In this document: positions 16,894 through 28,500 of the stretch, piece after piece
Layout of the letters: each line of letters opens with the position of its first letter
Numbering within the stretch: the first letter of the stretch is position 1
Assembly (NCBI RefSeq): GCF_022899355.1
Contig: NZ_JALJCK010000003.1
Coordinates: 372,001 to 436,000 of the forward strand
Length of the DNA: 64,000 nucleotides
Source of the DNA: Shinella yambaruensis
GTDB taxonomy: Bacteria; Pseudomonadota; Alphaproteobacteria; Rhizobiales; Rhizobiaceae
Direction: 5' to 3'
The notes under the pieces: generated by a model
Seen by the model: the letters and a program-made list of their open reading frames with translations, nothing else
What the model was told of the DNA's origin: nothing
Databases searched by the model: none
Translations under genes and position numbers: made by a program

Positions 16894-17777
16894 CCCAGCC
16901 CCTCCTGCGCCACCGCCTCGGCCAGCCAAGCCGAAAAGGCGGCCATGGCGGGGGTAAGGCTACGCGATTGCAGGCGGGTCAGCCAGTAGCTTCCGAGCGC
17001 AAGGCTCGTCTCGAACGGCTGGACGACGGCACCGGCCGCCAGAAGGCGCGAGAACATCAGCGGCGGGGCAAGGCCGACGCCGGCGCCCTGCAGCACGGCC
17101 TCCATCATGGCGAGCGAGGTGTCGAAGACGATAGCATTCTGCGGCGGCTGCGTGCGCGGCAGGCCGGCGGCCTCGAACCAGCGGGTCCACTCGTCGCGGC
17201 GGTAGGACCGCAGCAGCGTCAGGCCGAGCAGGTCCGCCGGCTCCCTGAGATCGTGCGCGACAGCGGGGATGGCAAGCACGGAGAGCGGCGCATCGAAAAG
17301 GCGCACCGCATCCGTGCCGTGCCAGGCGCCGGCGCCGAAGCGGATGGCGAAATCGAGCCCCTCGGCGGCAAGGTCGACGCGGTTGTTGTTGGTGGACAGC
17401 CGCACCTCCACGAAGGGATGGCGCTCGCGGAACGCGGCAAGCCGCGGCAGCAGCCAGCCGACGGCAAAGGTGCCGACGGCGCCGACCGCCAGGATTTCCC
17501 GCACATGGCCGCCGCGAAAGCGCTCCACCGCATCGGCCATGCGGTCGAAACTGTCGCGCAGCACCGGCAGCAGGCTCTCCCCCTCCGCCGTGATCATCAG
17601 CCCGCGCGGCAGGCGCTTGAAGAGCACGACGTTCAGCTGCTCCTCCAGGCTCTTGACCTGGTGGCTGACGGCGGCCTGCGTGACATTCAGCTCGATCGCC
17701 GCCCGCGTGAAGCTGAGATGGCGGGCGGAGGCCTCGAAAGCGCGGAAGGCGTTCAGCGGCAGATATGGCCGAACCAT
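16890..17777 (-). CDS. ampR: LysR-family regulator of the AmpR/GcvA type
   Basis: A 295-residue LysR regulator whose N-terminus (RPYLPLNAFRAFEASARH, SFTRAAIELNVTQAAVSHQV, KRLPRGLMITAEGE, LLPVLRDSFDRMA) closely matches AmpR, the activator/repressor of inducible beta-lactamases that responds to peptidoglycan-derived muropeptides and UDP-MurNAc-pentapeptide. The C-terminal effector domain follows (ILAVGAVGTFAVGWLLPRL). It is divergent from a class D beta-lactamase gene with 110 bases between, the arrangement typical of ampR-ampC, so control of that gene is likely. GcvA-like regulators share this N-terminus, so the name rests on both similarity and context. Confidence 0.85.
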   Translation of the reverse strand: MVRPYLPLNAFRAFEASARHLSFTRAAIELNVTQAAVSHQVKSLEEQLNVVLFKRLPRGLMITAEGESLLPVLRDSFDRMADAVERFRGGHVREILAVGAVGTFAVGWLLPRLAAFRERHPFVEVRLSTNNNRVDLAAEGLDFAIRFGAGAWHGTDAVRLFDAPLSVLAIPAVAHDLREPADLLGLTLLRSYRRDEWTRWFEAAGLPRTQPPQNAIVFDTSLAMMEAVLQGAGVGLAPPLMFSRLLAAGAVVQPFETSLALGSYWLTRLQSRSLTPAMAAFSAWLAEAVAQEGLG

Positions 17778-17814
17778 GGCAAAGCCCCAATTTTCCTAAT
17801 GGCTGAGACCAGTA

Positions 17815-17837
17815 TTGATCTTTTGCCAGCGCATCAA
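17815..17837. promoter_or_regulatory. Candidate AmpR/LysR operator between ampR and bla
   Basis: An inverted repeat TTGAT-N13-ATCAA lies in the 110-base divergent region, 50 bases upstream of the beta-lactamase start. Its size and location suit a LysR-type regulator. Binding is inferred. Confidence 0.45.
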
Positions 17838-17887
17838 AGCACTGCTATCCAGAATGCACAAGCCATTCAAATTTCGAGGAAAACGTG

Positions 17888-18694
17888 ATGGACATGCGTC
17901 TTTTCGCGGCCGGCATCCTGCTGGCCGCAGGCTTCAACGCGCCGGCCGAAGCCCGCATTATTTGTACGATCGTCGCCGATGCGGCGAGTGACGAGGTCAT
18001 CCTGGAAAAGGGAGACTGCGAGAGCCGCGTGACGCCCGCCTCCACCTTCAAGGTACCGCTCGCCGTGATGGGCTACGATTCCGGCTTCCTGGAAGACGCG
18101 GACGAACCGGTCCTGCCCTTCATGAAGGGCGATCCGGACTGGGGCGGCGATGCCTGGCGCCAGCCGGCGACGCCGAAGCGCTGGATGGAGTTTTCCATCG
18201 TCTGGTATTCGCAGCGCATCACCACGTTCCTCGGCTACGAGCAGCTGCGCGACTATGCCGATGCCTTCGGCTACGGCAACGCCGACATGGCGGGCGACCC
18301 GGGCAAGGACAACGGGCTGGAGCGCGCCTGGATCGCCTCCTCGCTGAAGATTTCGCCGCGCGAGCAGGTGGCCTTCCTGAAGAAGCTGGTGAACCACGAA
18401 CTGCCGGTCTCCGCCGATGCGATGGACCGGGCGATGGAAATCCTCGAGCGGCGCGACCTTGCCGACGGCTGGCGCGCGCAGGGCAAGACCGGCATGGCCT
18501 ATCCCCGCAAGGCCGACGGCAATTTCGACTATGCCCGGCCGTGGGGCTGGTATGTCGGCTGGGCCCGCCGCGACGACCGCACCGTCGTCTTCGCCCGCCT
18601 CAACCAGGACGAGAAGAAGCAGGAGCCGCGCACGAGCCTGCGCGCACGGGACGGCATCCTGAAGGAGCTGCCGGGGCTTCTGGCGACGGAGTGA
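17888..18694 (+). CDS. bla: Class D (OXA-type) beta-lactamase
   Basis: A 268-residue exported serine beta-lactamase (signal peptide MDMRLFAAGILLAAGFNAPAEA) that would hydrolyse penicillin-type antibiotics in the periplasm. All class D motifs are present: the active-site STFK at residues 52-55, S-I-V at 103-105, YGN at 129-131, the carbamyl-lysine pocket tryptophan in ERAWIASSLKISP near 149, and KTG at 200-202. Length is typical of the family. ATG at 17888 follows GAGGAAAACGTG; a GTG one codon upstream is possible. It is divergent from the AmpR-type regulator. Two cysteines in the mature part (26 and 44) are unusual. Hydrolysis spectrum cannot be predicted from sequence. Confidence 0.93.
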   Translation: MDMRLFAAGILLAAGFNAPAEARIICTIVADAASDEVILEKGDCESRVTPASTFKVPLAVMGYDSGFLEDADEPVLPFMKGDPDWGGDAWRQPATPKRWMEFSIVWYSQRITTFLGYEQLRDYADAFGYGNADMAGDPGKDNGLERAWIASSLKISPREQVAFLKKLVNHELPVSADAMDRAMEILERRDLADGWRAQGKTGMAYPRKADGNFDYARPWGWYVGWARRDDRTVVFARLNQDEKKQEPRTSLRARDGILKELPGLLATE

Positions 18695-18717
18695 ATGGGC
18701 AGGCGCAGCAGCGCACG

Positions 18718-18837
18718 GCCCCTCACCTGCCTGCCGGCATCCTCTCCCCGCAAGCGGGGAGAAGAGCGATGGGCTCGCCGTTTTCCCCCTTCTCCCCGCC
18801 TGCGGGGAGAAGGTCCCGGCAGGGGGATGAGGGGCAA
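18718..18837. repeat. Intergenic mosaic repeat, family D copy 1 (RIME-like)
   Basis: A 120-base element bounded by CCCCTCA and its complement, containing two strong palindromes built from TCTCCCCGC/GCGGGGAGA (about 18743-18764 and 18790-18812) and outer CTGCCGG/CCGGCAG arms. It resembles the rhizobial intergenic mosaic elements with two large palindromes. Related copies are at 53202 and 62730. Between the bla and monooxygenase stops it may also act as a bidirectional terminator. Confidence 0.7.
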
Positions 18838-18846
18838 GCACGCAGC

Positions 18847-20028
18847 CTAGCGTCGGGGAACCATCCCGAGCCCCTTGCGGGCGAGGCCGGAGAGGTTGAG
18901 CGCCAGCTTGCGGCGGAAGACCGGCGATGCACCGAGAAGGCGCAGGACGAGGTTGCGCAGGATACGGCCGGCAAGGCTGCGCATGGTTGCGATCCGCGTC
19001 AGGCGGTCGGCGAGCGCCAGCACCTCCGCCGCGGCGGGACGGCGTTTCTCCTCATAAAGATCGAGCGTCGTGTCCGGCGCCCTGCCGGCGATGACCTCCG
19101 CCAGCAACTGTCCCAGCACGACGGCATCGACAAGCCCCGTATTCATGCCCTGCCCGCCGGCCGGGCTGTGCACATGGGCGGCATCGCCCATGACGAAGAA
19201 CGGGCCTGACCGATAGCGCGCGGCGACGCGGTGATGCACGCGGAAACGCGAACTCCAGAGGACCTCGCGCACGCGGCCCGGTGACTTGCGCGGGCCGCGG
19301 GCATCGAGCAGCGCCTGCACGAAGGCCGCGTCCGGCGCTTCGGGGGCATCCTCGACGGGCGCCACGATGCGGTAGCGATTTGCCGGCAGCGGCGCGACGA
19401 CGCCCATGCCTTCCGGCGAGAAGAACAGCGTCACCTCCGTGCTCAGGGCCCAGTCCATATGGACATCGGCAAGCACGAAGGAACCGGCATGGCTCTCCCC
19501 GTCGAAGGCGATGCCCGCGGCCTCGCGCACGACGCTGTGCATGCCATCGCCGCCGACGACATAACGGGCGCGGATGGCCTGCGGCCCCTCCGGCGTCTCG
19601 ACATGGACCACCGCCCCCGCCGCATCGCGCTCGATCCGCGTCGCCGTGACGCCCCGCGCGACGGCGCCGCCGAGGCTTGCCAACCGGTCGGCAAGGATCG
19701 CCTCGGTCTCGTCCTGCGGGATCATCAGGATCTGGGCATAGCGCGAGGGCAAGGTCGAGAAGTCGAGCTCCAGCAGCGCCCGGTCATGGTCGCGCAAGGC
19801 AAAGCGGGTGAGCGGCAAGCCGCGACGCTCCAGGTCGTCCGTGACGCCGAGCCGTTCCAGCGCCTCCAGCGTATGGGCATGGATGACCGCGGCGCGCGAG
19901 GTGTTCTGGCCGGCCGCAAGGCGGTCGACGATGACGGGCCGCACGCCCGCCTGTTGCAGGGTGACGGCGAGCGCAAGGCCGGTCGGCCCTGCCCCGACGA
20001 TCAGCACATCGGTTTCCTGCGGCAGCAT
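18847..20028 (-). CDS. FAD-dependent aromatic-type monooxygenase (PheA/TfdB, UbiH-like)
   Basis: A 393-residue flavoprotein hydroxylase. The N-terminal FAD-binding motif is DVLIVGAGPTGLALAVTLQQAG; the mid-protein motif VVGGDGMHSVVREAAG corresponds to the DG motif; the second FAD site is FFVMGDAAHVHSPAGGQGMN. These three mark the p-hydroxybenzoate hydroxylase fold. Substrates include phenols, aromatic polyketides and drugs such as tetracycline or rifampicin in family members; nothing here identifies one. ATG at 20028 follows GGAGTGCGAACC. It is divergent from a tetR gene with two palindromic operators between them, so it is most likely repressed by that TetR protein and induced by its substrate. 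Confidence 0.9.
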   Translation of the reverse strand: MLPQETDVLIVGAGPTGLALAVTLQQAGVRPVIVDRLAAGQNTSRAAVIHAHTLEALERLGVTDDLERRGLPLTRFALRDHDRALLELDFSTLPSRYAQILMIPQDETEAILADRLASLGGAVARGVTATRIERDAAGAVVHVETPEGPQAIRARYVVGGDGMHSVVREAAGIAFDGESHAGSFVLADVHMDWALSTEVTLFFSPEGMGVVAPLPANRYRIVAPVEDAPEAPDAAFVQALLDARGPRKSPGRVREVLWSSRFRVHHRVAARYRSGPFFVMGDAAHVHSPAGGQGMNTGLVDAVVLGQLLAEVIAGRAPDTTLDLYEEKRRPAAAEVLALADRLTRIATMRSLAGRILRNLVLRLLGASPVFRRKLALNLSGLARKGLGMVPRR

Positions 20029-20047
20029 GGTTCGCACTCCAAAAAAA

Positions 20048-20102
20048 TCAACATATGTTGACTTTTATGCCGGGTGCTTGAATTTGTCAACACGCGTTGG
20101 CA
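20048..20102. promoter_or_regulatory. Two palindromic TetR-type operators between monooxygenase and tetR
   Basis: Site 1 (20048-20061) is the perfect palindrome TCAACATATGTTGA. Site 2 (20085-20102) is TGTCAACACGCGTTGGCA, the same GTCAAC core with a variant right arm. They are about 39 bases apart centre to centre, one close to each divergent start codon, as expected for autoregulated TetR control of both genes. Confidence 0.65.
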
Positions 20103-20112
20103 TTTTCTGACC

Positions 20113-20688
20113 ATGACCGATTCTCCCACGAAGAAAACCAAGTCCGACCGTACCCGCGAGGCCATTCTCGAAGCCGCGCGGCTGCTCTTTGCGCAAAAGG
20201 GTTATGACGGCACGACGGTGCGCGACATCGCCGCCGCCGCCGCGATCGATCCGGCCATGGTGATCCGCTACTTCGGCGGCAAGGACGCGCTGTTCGCCCG
20301 CGCGGCGGATCTCGATCTGCGGCTGCCCGACCTCACCGCCCTTCCCCGCAACGCGGTGGGCGAGGCGCTGGTGCGGCACTTCCTCACGGTATGGGAAGGC
20401 GACGGCGGCACCACCGCCTTGCCGATCGCCCTGCGCTCGGCCGCCTCGAACGATCTTGCCGCCGCGCGGCTGCGGGAGATCTTCGCGACCCAGGTCGCCC
20501 CCGCCATCGCGCGGCTTGCCGGGCCGGATGCGCCCGCCGTCGCCGGCCTCGTGGCGACGCAGATCCTCGGCCTTGCCTTCACCCGCTACGTGCTCAAGCT
20601 GCCGCCCGTCGTGGCGCTGCCGCGCGAGCGCCTCGTCGCGGAAGTCGGCCGCTCGATCCAGGCCTATATCGACGGCGCGCGGCCCTGA
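20113..20688 (+). CDS. TetR-family transcriptional repressor
   Basis: A 191-residue regulator. The N-terminal TetR helix-turn-helix is complete: REAILEAARLLFAQKGYDG, TTVRDIAAAAAIDPAMVIRY, then FGGKDALFARA. The C-terminal ligand and dimer domain resembles the TetR_C group of the Mycobacterium/actinobacterial repressors (LVATQILGLAFTRYVLKLPP). ATG at 20113 (MTDSPTKKTKSDR) was chosen; the frame is open 13 codons further up, but those would overlap operator 2. It is divergent to the FAD monooxygenase and presumably represses it and itself. Confidence 0.93.
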   Translation: MTDSPTKKTKSDRTREAILEAARLLFAQKGYDGTTVRDIAAAAAIDPAMVIRYFGGKDALFARAADLDLRLPDLTALPRNAVGEALVRHFLTVWEGDGGTTALPIALRSAASNDLAAARLREIFATQVAPAIARLAGPDAPAVAGLVATQILGLAFTRYVLKLPPVVALPRERLVAEVGRSIQAYIDGARP

Positions 20689-20876
20689 GGCAACCGGCGC
20701 GGAGGGCCGGCATATTTCCTGTCGATTGGTCCATTTTCGGGGTTCCGCTCGCCTCCGCATTTGCCTATAAGCCGCTTCTAGCCTTGAAAGACCTTTTTTG
20801 CGCGCCCGGCCGGTGAACCCATCACCATGCCGGTTTTTTCGCGCACGCGGCCGAAGCGAAGAGAACGGATAGAGAG

Positions 20877-24359
<3,483 letters not shown>

Positions 24360-24613
24360 AACTGAAACGCGCCGTCAAGCCAGGCAAGGCCCGGCTTCAG
24401 GCTGCTCGGCGGCCGCGCGGATCCTCTGGTTGAACCCGAGGATGACGGCAGCGGGTGGGGCGATTTGTCATCAAGCTTCGGCCGGGCCTCGCCCGGCTTT
24501 GTCGTGCGCACCCAACCGCCGCGGCCTGCACGCCTCCCGCGATAAGCGGCAGGCCGCAACGCGGAGTGATTGTTCCCGCTTCTGTGGGCGAAGATCCGCC
24601 TGCGGCGAAAAAA
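24360..24613. other. carB–greA intergenic region: repeat A copy 2 and a GC hairpin
   Basis: The stretch holds the family A repeat at 24419-24470 and a 7-bp stem GCCGGGC-CTC-GCCCGGC at 24481-24497 followed by TTTGT, which may end carB transcripts. No gene was seen. Confidence 0.45.
24419..24470. repeat. Intergenic repeat, family A copy 2 (single unit)
   Basis: It has the core CCTCTGGTTGAACCCGAGG followed by the tail ATGACGGCAGCGGGTGGGG…TTTGTC. The same tail follows the copy at 38980, showing that the conserved element extends beyond the palindrome. Confidence 0.6.
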
Positions 24614-24643
24614 CTGGCTTTCGGACGACGCAATCTGCTATAA
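24614..24643 (+). promoter_or_regulatory. Tentative greA promoter
   Basis: A CTATAA -10 element (24638-24643) resembles the alphaproteobacterial CTATAT consensus, with a weak -35 (CTGGCT, 24614-24619) 18 bases upstream. Transcription would start near 24650, just before the leader hairpin at 24665. Confidence 0.4.
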
Positions 24644-24664
24644 GGGCCGTTCAAACGCTTTCGA

Positions 24665-24702
24665 CGGTTCCGGGGATTCCTCTCCGGAGACCGTTTTCTT
24701 TT
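24665..24702 (+). terminator. Terminator-like hairpin in the greA leader
   Basis: CGGTTCCGG pairs with CCGGAGACCG (one bulged G) across a short loop and is followed at once by TTTTCTTTT. It stands between the presumed promoter and the greA start codon 51 bases downstream, so it should terminate part of the transcription before greA. The E. coli greA leader also carries terminators that give the GraL RNAs. Confidence 0.55.
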
Positions 24703-24753
24703 GCGTTCGCGCAGGCGGGAGCCTGGGCGGCGCGGGCTGAAGGACGGGATAAA

Positions 24754-25230
24754 ATGGTTGAAAAGGTACCGATGACTCAGGGCGGTTTCGTCAAGCTGCA
24801 GGAAGAACTGCGCTGGCGTCAGCAGGAAGAGCGTCCGCGAATCATCGAAGCGATCGCCGAGGCACGCGCCCATGGCGACCTGTCGGAAAACGCCGAGTAC
24901 CACGCCGCCAAGGAAGCCCAGAGCCACAATGAAGGCCGCATCACGGAGCTGGAAGACTTCGTCGCGCGCGCCGAGGTCATCGACCTTTCCAAGATGTCCG
25001 GCTCCAAGATCAAATTCGGCGCCAAGGTGAAGCTCGTCGACGAGGACACCGAGGAAGAGAAGGTCTACCAGATCGTCGGCGACCAGGAAGCCGACGTGAA
25101 GCAGGGCCGCATCTCCATCTCCTCGCCGATCGCCCGTGCGCTGATCGGCAAGGAAGTCGGCGATTCGATCGAGGTGAACGCGCCGGGCGGCTCCAAGGCC
25201 TACGAGATCCTCGCCGTCACCTGGGGGTGA
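24754..25230 (+). CDS. greA: Transcription elongation factor GreA
   Basis: A 158-residue factor that enters the RNA polymerase secondary channel and stimulates cleavage of backtracked RNA. The N-terminal coiled coil is clear ([19 protein letters not shown]), with the tip acidic residues in [17 protein letters not shown]. The C-terminal FKBP-like domain ends [23 protein letters not shown] at 24754 ([12 protein letters not shown]) gives the standard family start. Its stop overlaps the start of the GT10 gene, so the glycan genes could be partly transcribed from the greA promoter. In Sinorhizobium, as I recall, greA also borders LPS-core genes. Confidence 0.97.
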   Translation: MVEKVPMTQGGFVKLQEELRWRQQEERPRIIEAIAEARAHGDLSENAEYHAAKEAQSHNEGRITELEDFVARAEVIDLSKMSGSKIKFGAKVKLVDEDTEEEKVYQIVGDQEADVKQGRISISSPIARALIGKEVGDSIEVNAPGGSKAYEILAVTWG

Positions 25231-26324
25231 CGGACAAGGCGAGCCCCATGCTTTCCACAGGGAAGAACGGCACCGCCGCGACGGTGGTCAAGGTCATGGA
25301 CCGGGTCAACCGGACCCACGGCATAAGCCCCCTTGCCCGGCAGGTGCCGTCCGGCTTCTCCGCGACGCGCGGCCTCGCCTTCACCTTCGATCCCGAGGCG
25401 CGCGACTACGACTGGCTGGTGGTCTACGAGAACCTGCCGTCGGCCGGCAGCGAACGCCGCTCGATGCGGGTGGAAGAGCTCGCCTGTGCGCCCGAGAACA
25501 CCATCCTCTTCACCACGGAGCCGTCGGGCATCAAGATCTACGGCCGCGCCTTCACGCGGCAGTTCGGCCATGTGGTGACGAGCCAGGAGCCCTTCGCGCT
25601 CCACCATCCCGGCCGCATCTGGAGCCAGGCGGGCCTGCGCTGGTTCTACGGCGAAGGCAGCCGCCACCTGATGACCGCCGACGAGATCGCCGGCCATTTT
25701 CCGGAAAAGACCAGGGTCATCGGCACGGTCTGCTCGACGAAGCGGCAGGGCCACACGCTGCATCGCCTGCGGTATGATTTCACGCAGGCCATGGCCGCCC
25801 GCATGCCGGACCTCGACGTCTTCGGCCGCGGCCACCGGCCGGTCGACGACAAGGCGGAATCGATCGATCCCTACAAGTACCATATCGCCATCGAGAACCA
25901 CCTCGCCCCACACCACTTCACGGAGAAGCTGGCCGACCCCTTCCTCGGCCTGTCCCTGCCCTTCTATTTCGGCGCGCCGAACGCTGCCGATTATTTTCCG
26001 GCCGACAGCTTCATCGCCATCGACATCCGCAAGCCGGACGAGGCGTATCGGATTATGCGCGAGGCGATCGACAACAACGAATATGAGAAGAGGCTGCCCG
26101 CCATCCGCGAGGCGCGCCGGCGCGTGCTGGAGGATCACAATCTCGTCGCACTGATCGCCGATGTGGTGGAGAAGAACGGTACCAGGCCGAAAGGCGACGG
26201 CAGGGCCGTGCTGAAGAGCCAGCGCGCGGCGCGGCAGGGCCACCCGCTGCTGACGGCTGGCGATTTCCTCTTCCGCGAGGCGCTTCACCTGAAAAACCGC
26301 ATTGCCGGCCTGCTGACACGCTGA
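25227..26324 (+). CDS. Glycosyltransferase family 10 (alpha-1,3-fucosyltransferase-like)
   Basis: A 365-residue cytosolic glycosyltransferase. The family 10 donor-binding core is recognisable: [40 protein letters not shown] and the closing [13 protein letters not shown] (about residues 212-264). It also has a preceding [11 protein letters not shown] segment. GT10 enzymes use GDP-L-fucose, and gmd and fcl that make this donor follow directly, which strongly supports fucose transfer to a surface polysaccharide. GTG at 25227 overlaps the greA stop (GTGA); ATG at 25248 is an alternative start with AAGGCGAG upstream. The acceptor is unknown. Confidence 0.87.
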   Translation: MTDKASPMLSTGKNGTAATVVKVMDRVNRTHGISPLARQVPSGFSATRGLAFTFDPEARDYDWLVVYENLPSAGSERRSMRVEELACAPENTILFTTEPSGIKIYGRAFTRQFGHVVTSQEPFALHHPGRIWSQAGLRWFYGEGSRHLMTADEIAGHFPEKTRVIGTVCSTKRQGHTLHRLRYDFTQAMAARMPDLDVFGRGHRPVDDKAESIDPYKYHIAIENHLAPHHFTEKLADPFLGLSLPFYFGAPNAADYFPADSFIAIDIRKPDEAYRIMREAIDNNEYEKRLPAIREARRRVLEDHNLVALIADVVEKNGTRPKGDGRAVLKSQRAARQGHPLLTAGDFLFREALHLKNRIAGLLTR

Positions 26325-26377
26325 ACGGCTCCGACAAAGGCCTGCTCTAAAACCCGCATTCATCCTGGAGAACAGAC

Positions 26378-27448
26378 GTGTCCAAGAAACCGGTGGCTTT
26401 GATAACGGGTGTGACGGGCCAGGACGGCGCCTATCTCGCGCAGTTGCTGCTCGACAAGGGCTACATCGTGCACGGCATCAAGCGCCGCTCCTCCTCCTTC
26501 AACACGGGCCGCATCGAGCACATCTACGAGGATCCGCACGAGCCGGACCCGCAGCTTTTCCTGCACTATGGCGACATGACGGACGCGACGAACCTCGTGC
26601 GTATCGTGCAGCAGACCCAGCCGGACGAGATCTACAACCTCGCCGCCCAGAGCCATGTGCAGGTGAGCTTCGAGACGCCGGAATATACAGCCAATGCCGA
26701 CGCCATCGGCACGCTGCGCATGCTGGAGGCGATCCGCATCCTCGGCCTCGAAAAGAAGACGCGCTTCTACCAGGCCTCCACGTCCGAGCTCTACGGCAAG
26801 GTGCAGGACGTGCCGCAAAGCGAGACGACGCCCTTCTATCCCCGCTCGCCCTATGCGGCGGCGAAGCTCTACGCCTACTGGATCGTCGTCAACTACCGCG
26901 AAGCCTATGGCATGCATGCCTCGAACGGCATCCTCTTCAACCATGAAAGCCCGCTGCGCGGCGAGACCTTCGTGACGCGCAAGATCACCCGCGCTGTCGC
27001 CGCCATCACGCTCGGTCAGCAGGACCAACTCTTCCTCGGCAATCTCGATGCCAAGCGTGACTGGGGCCATGCGAGGGAATATGTGCGCGGCATGTGGCTG
27101 ATGCTGCAACAGGCGGAGGCCGACGACTACGTGCTGGCGACCGGCGAGACGACCACCGTGCGCCAGTTCGCCGAATGGTCCTTCGCCGAGGCCGGCATCA
27201 CCATCCGCTGGGAGGGCCAGGGCGTCGACGAGAAGGGTTTCGACGCGGCGACGGGCAGGCAGCTCGTTTCCATCGACCCGCGCTACTTCCGCCCGACGGA
27301 GGTCGACCTCCTGCTCGGCGATCCCTCGAAGGCCGAACGGGTGCTCGGCTGGCGCCATGAAACGGGCGCGCACGAGCTTGCCCGCGAAATGGTGCGGGAG
27401 GACCTGAAGCTCATGCGGAAAGAGTTTTCAGAAAAGGGCCGTCCCTGA
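26378..27448 (+). CDS. gmd: GDP-mannose 4,6-dehydratase Gmd
   Basis: A 356-residue NADP-dependent short-chain dehydratase that converts GDP-mannose to GDP-4-keto-6-deoxymannose. The N-terminal nucleotide motif is [19 protein letters not shown]; the catalytic Ser/Thr and Tyr-Lys are in [10 protein letters not shown] and [12 protein letters not shown]; the family hallmark [13 protein letters not shown] lies mid-protein. The start codon is GTG at 26378 ([12 protein letters not shown]), behind GGAGAACAGAC. The next gene, fcl, starts at the base after its stop. The two enzymes form the GDP-L-fucose pathway. Confidence 0.97.
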   Translation: MSKKPVALITGVTGQDGAYLAQLLLDKGYIVHGIKRRSSSFNTGRIEHIYEDPHEPDPQLFLHYGDMTDATNLVRIVQQTQPDEIYNLAAQSHVQVSFETPEYTANADAIGTLRMLEAIRILGLEKKTRFYQASTSELYGKVQDVPQSETTPFYPRSPYAAAKLYAYWIVVNYREAYGMHASNGILFNHESPLRGETFVTRKITRAVAAITLGQQDQLFLGNLDAKRDWGHAREYVRGMWLMLQQAEADDYVLATGETTTVRQFAEWSFAEAGITIRWEGQGVDEKGFDAATGRQLVSIDPRYFRPTEVDLLLGDPSKAERVLGWRHETGAHELAREMVREDLKLMRKEFSEKGRP

Positions 27449-28399
27449 ATGTACGACCTTGCGGGAAAACGCGTCTTCGTCGCCGGCCATCGCGGCATGG
27501 TCGGCAGCGCCGTCGCCAGGCGGCTGGCGGCCGAGAACTGCACGGTGCTGACCGCGCCGCGCGATGCGGTGAACCTGGAGCGCCAGGCGGATGTCGAGCG
27601 CTTCTTTATGGCCGAGCGGCCGCAGGCGGTGGTGATGGCGGCGGCGAAGGTCGGCGGCATCCTCGCCAACGACCGCGCGCCCGTGGACTTCCTCCAGCGC
27701 AATCTCGCCATGGAGATGAACGTCATCAAGGCGGCGCACGAGGCCGGCGTCGAGAAGCTGCTCTTCCTCGGCTCGAGCTGCATCTATCCGAAATTCGCGG
27801 ACCAGCCGATCACCGAGAGCGCGCTCCTGACCGGCGCGCTGGAGCCGACCAACGAATGGTACGCCATCGCCAAGATCGCCGGCATCAAGCTCTGCCAGGC
27901 CTATATGAAGCAGCACGGCGCCCGCTTCATCTCGGCCATGCCGACCAATCTCTATGGCCCGAACGACAATTTCGACCTTCAGACCAGCCATGTGCTGCCG
28001 GCGCTGATCCGCAAGGCGCACGAGGCGAAGCTTGCCGGCCTCGACCATGTGACGATCTGGGGCACCGGCTCGCCGCGCCGCGAATTCCTGTTCAGCGAGG
28101 ATTGCGCCGATGCGCTGGTCTTCCTGCTCAAGCATTACGAGGACTACGAGCACGTCAATGTCGGCTCGGGCGAGGACATCGCCATCCTCGACCTCATGAC
28201 GCTCGTCGCCGAGGTCGTCGGCTTTGAGGGGCGGATCGAGACCGATCCCTCCAGGCCGGACGGCACGCCGCGCAAGCTGATGTCGAACGCTAAGCTGGCG
28301 GCGATGGGCTGGAAACCCGTCACGGGGCTCCGCGAGGGCATCGACCGTGCCTATCGCTGGTATCTCGACACGCTCGGCCGCCAGAGCATTTCCAGCTGA
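27449..28399 (+). CDS. fcl: GDP-L-fucose synthase
   Basis: A 316-residue epimerase/reductase that turns the Gmd product into GDP-L-fucose with NADPH. Motifs visible are FVAGHRGMVGSAVARRL (Rossmann), FLGSSCIYPKFADQPI (catalytic Ser and Cys region), EWYAIAKIAGIKLCQAY (Tyr-Lys) and NLYGPNDNFD. The ATG is adjacent to the gmd stop (TGAATG), indicating translational coupling. The last codons run into repeat B copy 1 and a 44-bp palindrome that probably ends the transcript. Fucose made here should supply the GT10 enzyme upstream. Confidence 0.96.
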   Translation: MYDLAGKRVFVAGHRGMVGSAVARRLAAENCTVLTAPRDAVNLERQADVERFFMAERPQAVVMAAAKVGGILANDRAPVDFLQRNLAMEMNVIKAAHEAGVEKLLFLGSSCIYPKFADQPITESALLTGALEPTNEWYAIAKIAGIKLCQAYMKQHGARFISAMPTNLYGPNDNFDLQTSHVLPALIRKAHEAKLAGLDHVTIWGTGSPRREFLFSEDCADALVFLLKHYEDYEHVNVGSGEDIAILDLMTLVAEVVGFEGRIETDPSRPDGTPRKLMSNAKLAAMGWKPVTGLREGIDRAYRWYLDTLGRQSISS

Positions 28400-28440
28400 A
28401 GCGAAGTCGCTTCGGCGTCGGATAATGCGGCAAAAACAAG
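28386..28440. repeat. Intergenic repeat, family B copy 1
   Basis: It reads GCATTTCCAGCTGAA … GTCGGATAATGCGGCAAAAACAAG, closely matching the copy at 51990-52047 (GCATTTCCAGCCGAA … GCCGGATAGTGCGGCAAGAACAGG) and, more distantly, those at 38507 and 32538. It overlaps the last codons of fcl. Confidence 0.65.
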
Positions 28441-28443
28441 AAT

Positions 28444-28487
28444 CTAGAACATTTTCGGTGAACCGGAATTCACCGAAAATGTTCTAG
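28444..28487. terminator. 44-bp perfect palindrome between convergent genes
   Basis: Two 19-base arms, CTAGAACATTTTCGGTGAA and its exact complement, flank a six-base loop (CCGGAA). It sits between the convergent fcl and glycosyltransferase genes. The stem contains a T-run on one side and an A-run on the other, so a bidirectional terminator is possible, though there is no long U-tract after it. Confidence 0.55.
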
Positions 28488-28500
28488 AGGCCGGCGCGCC

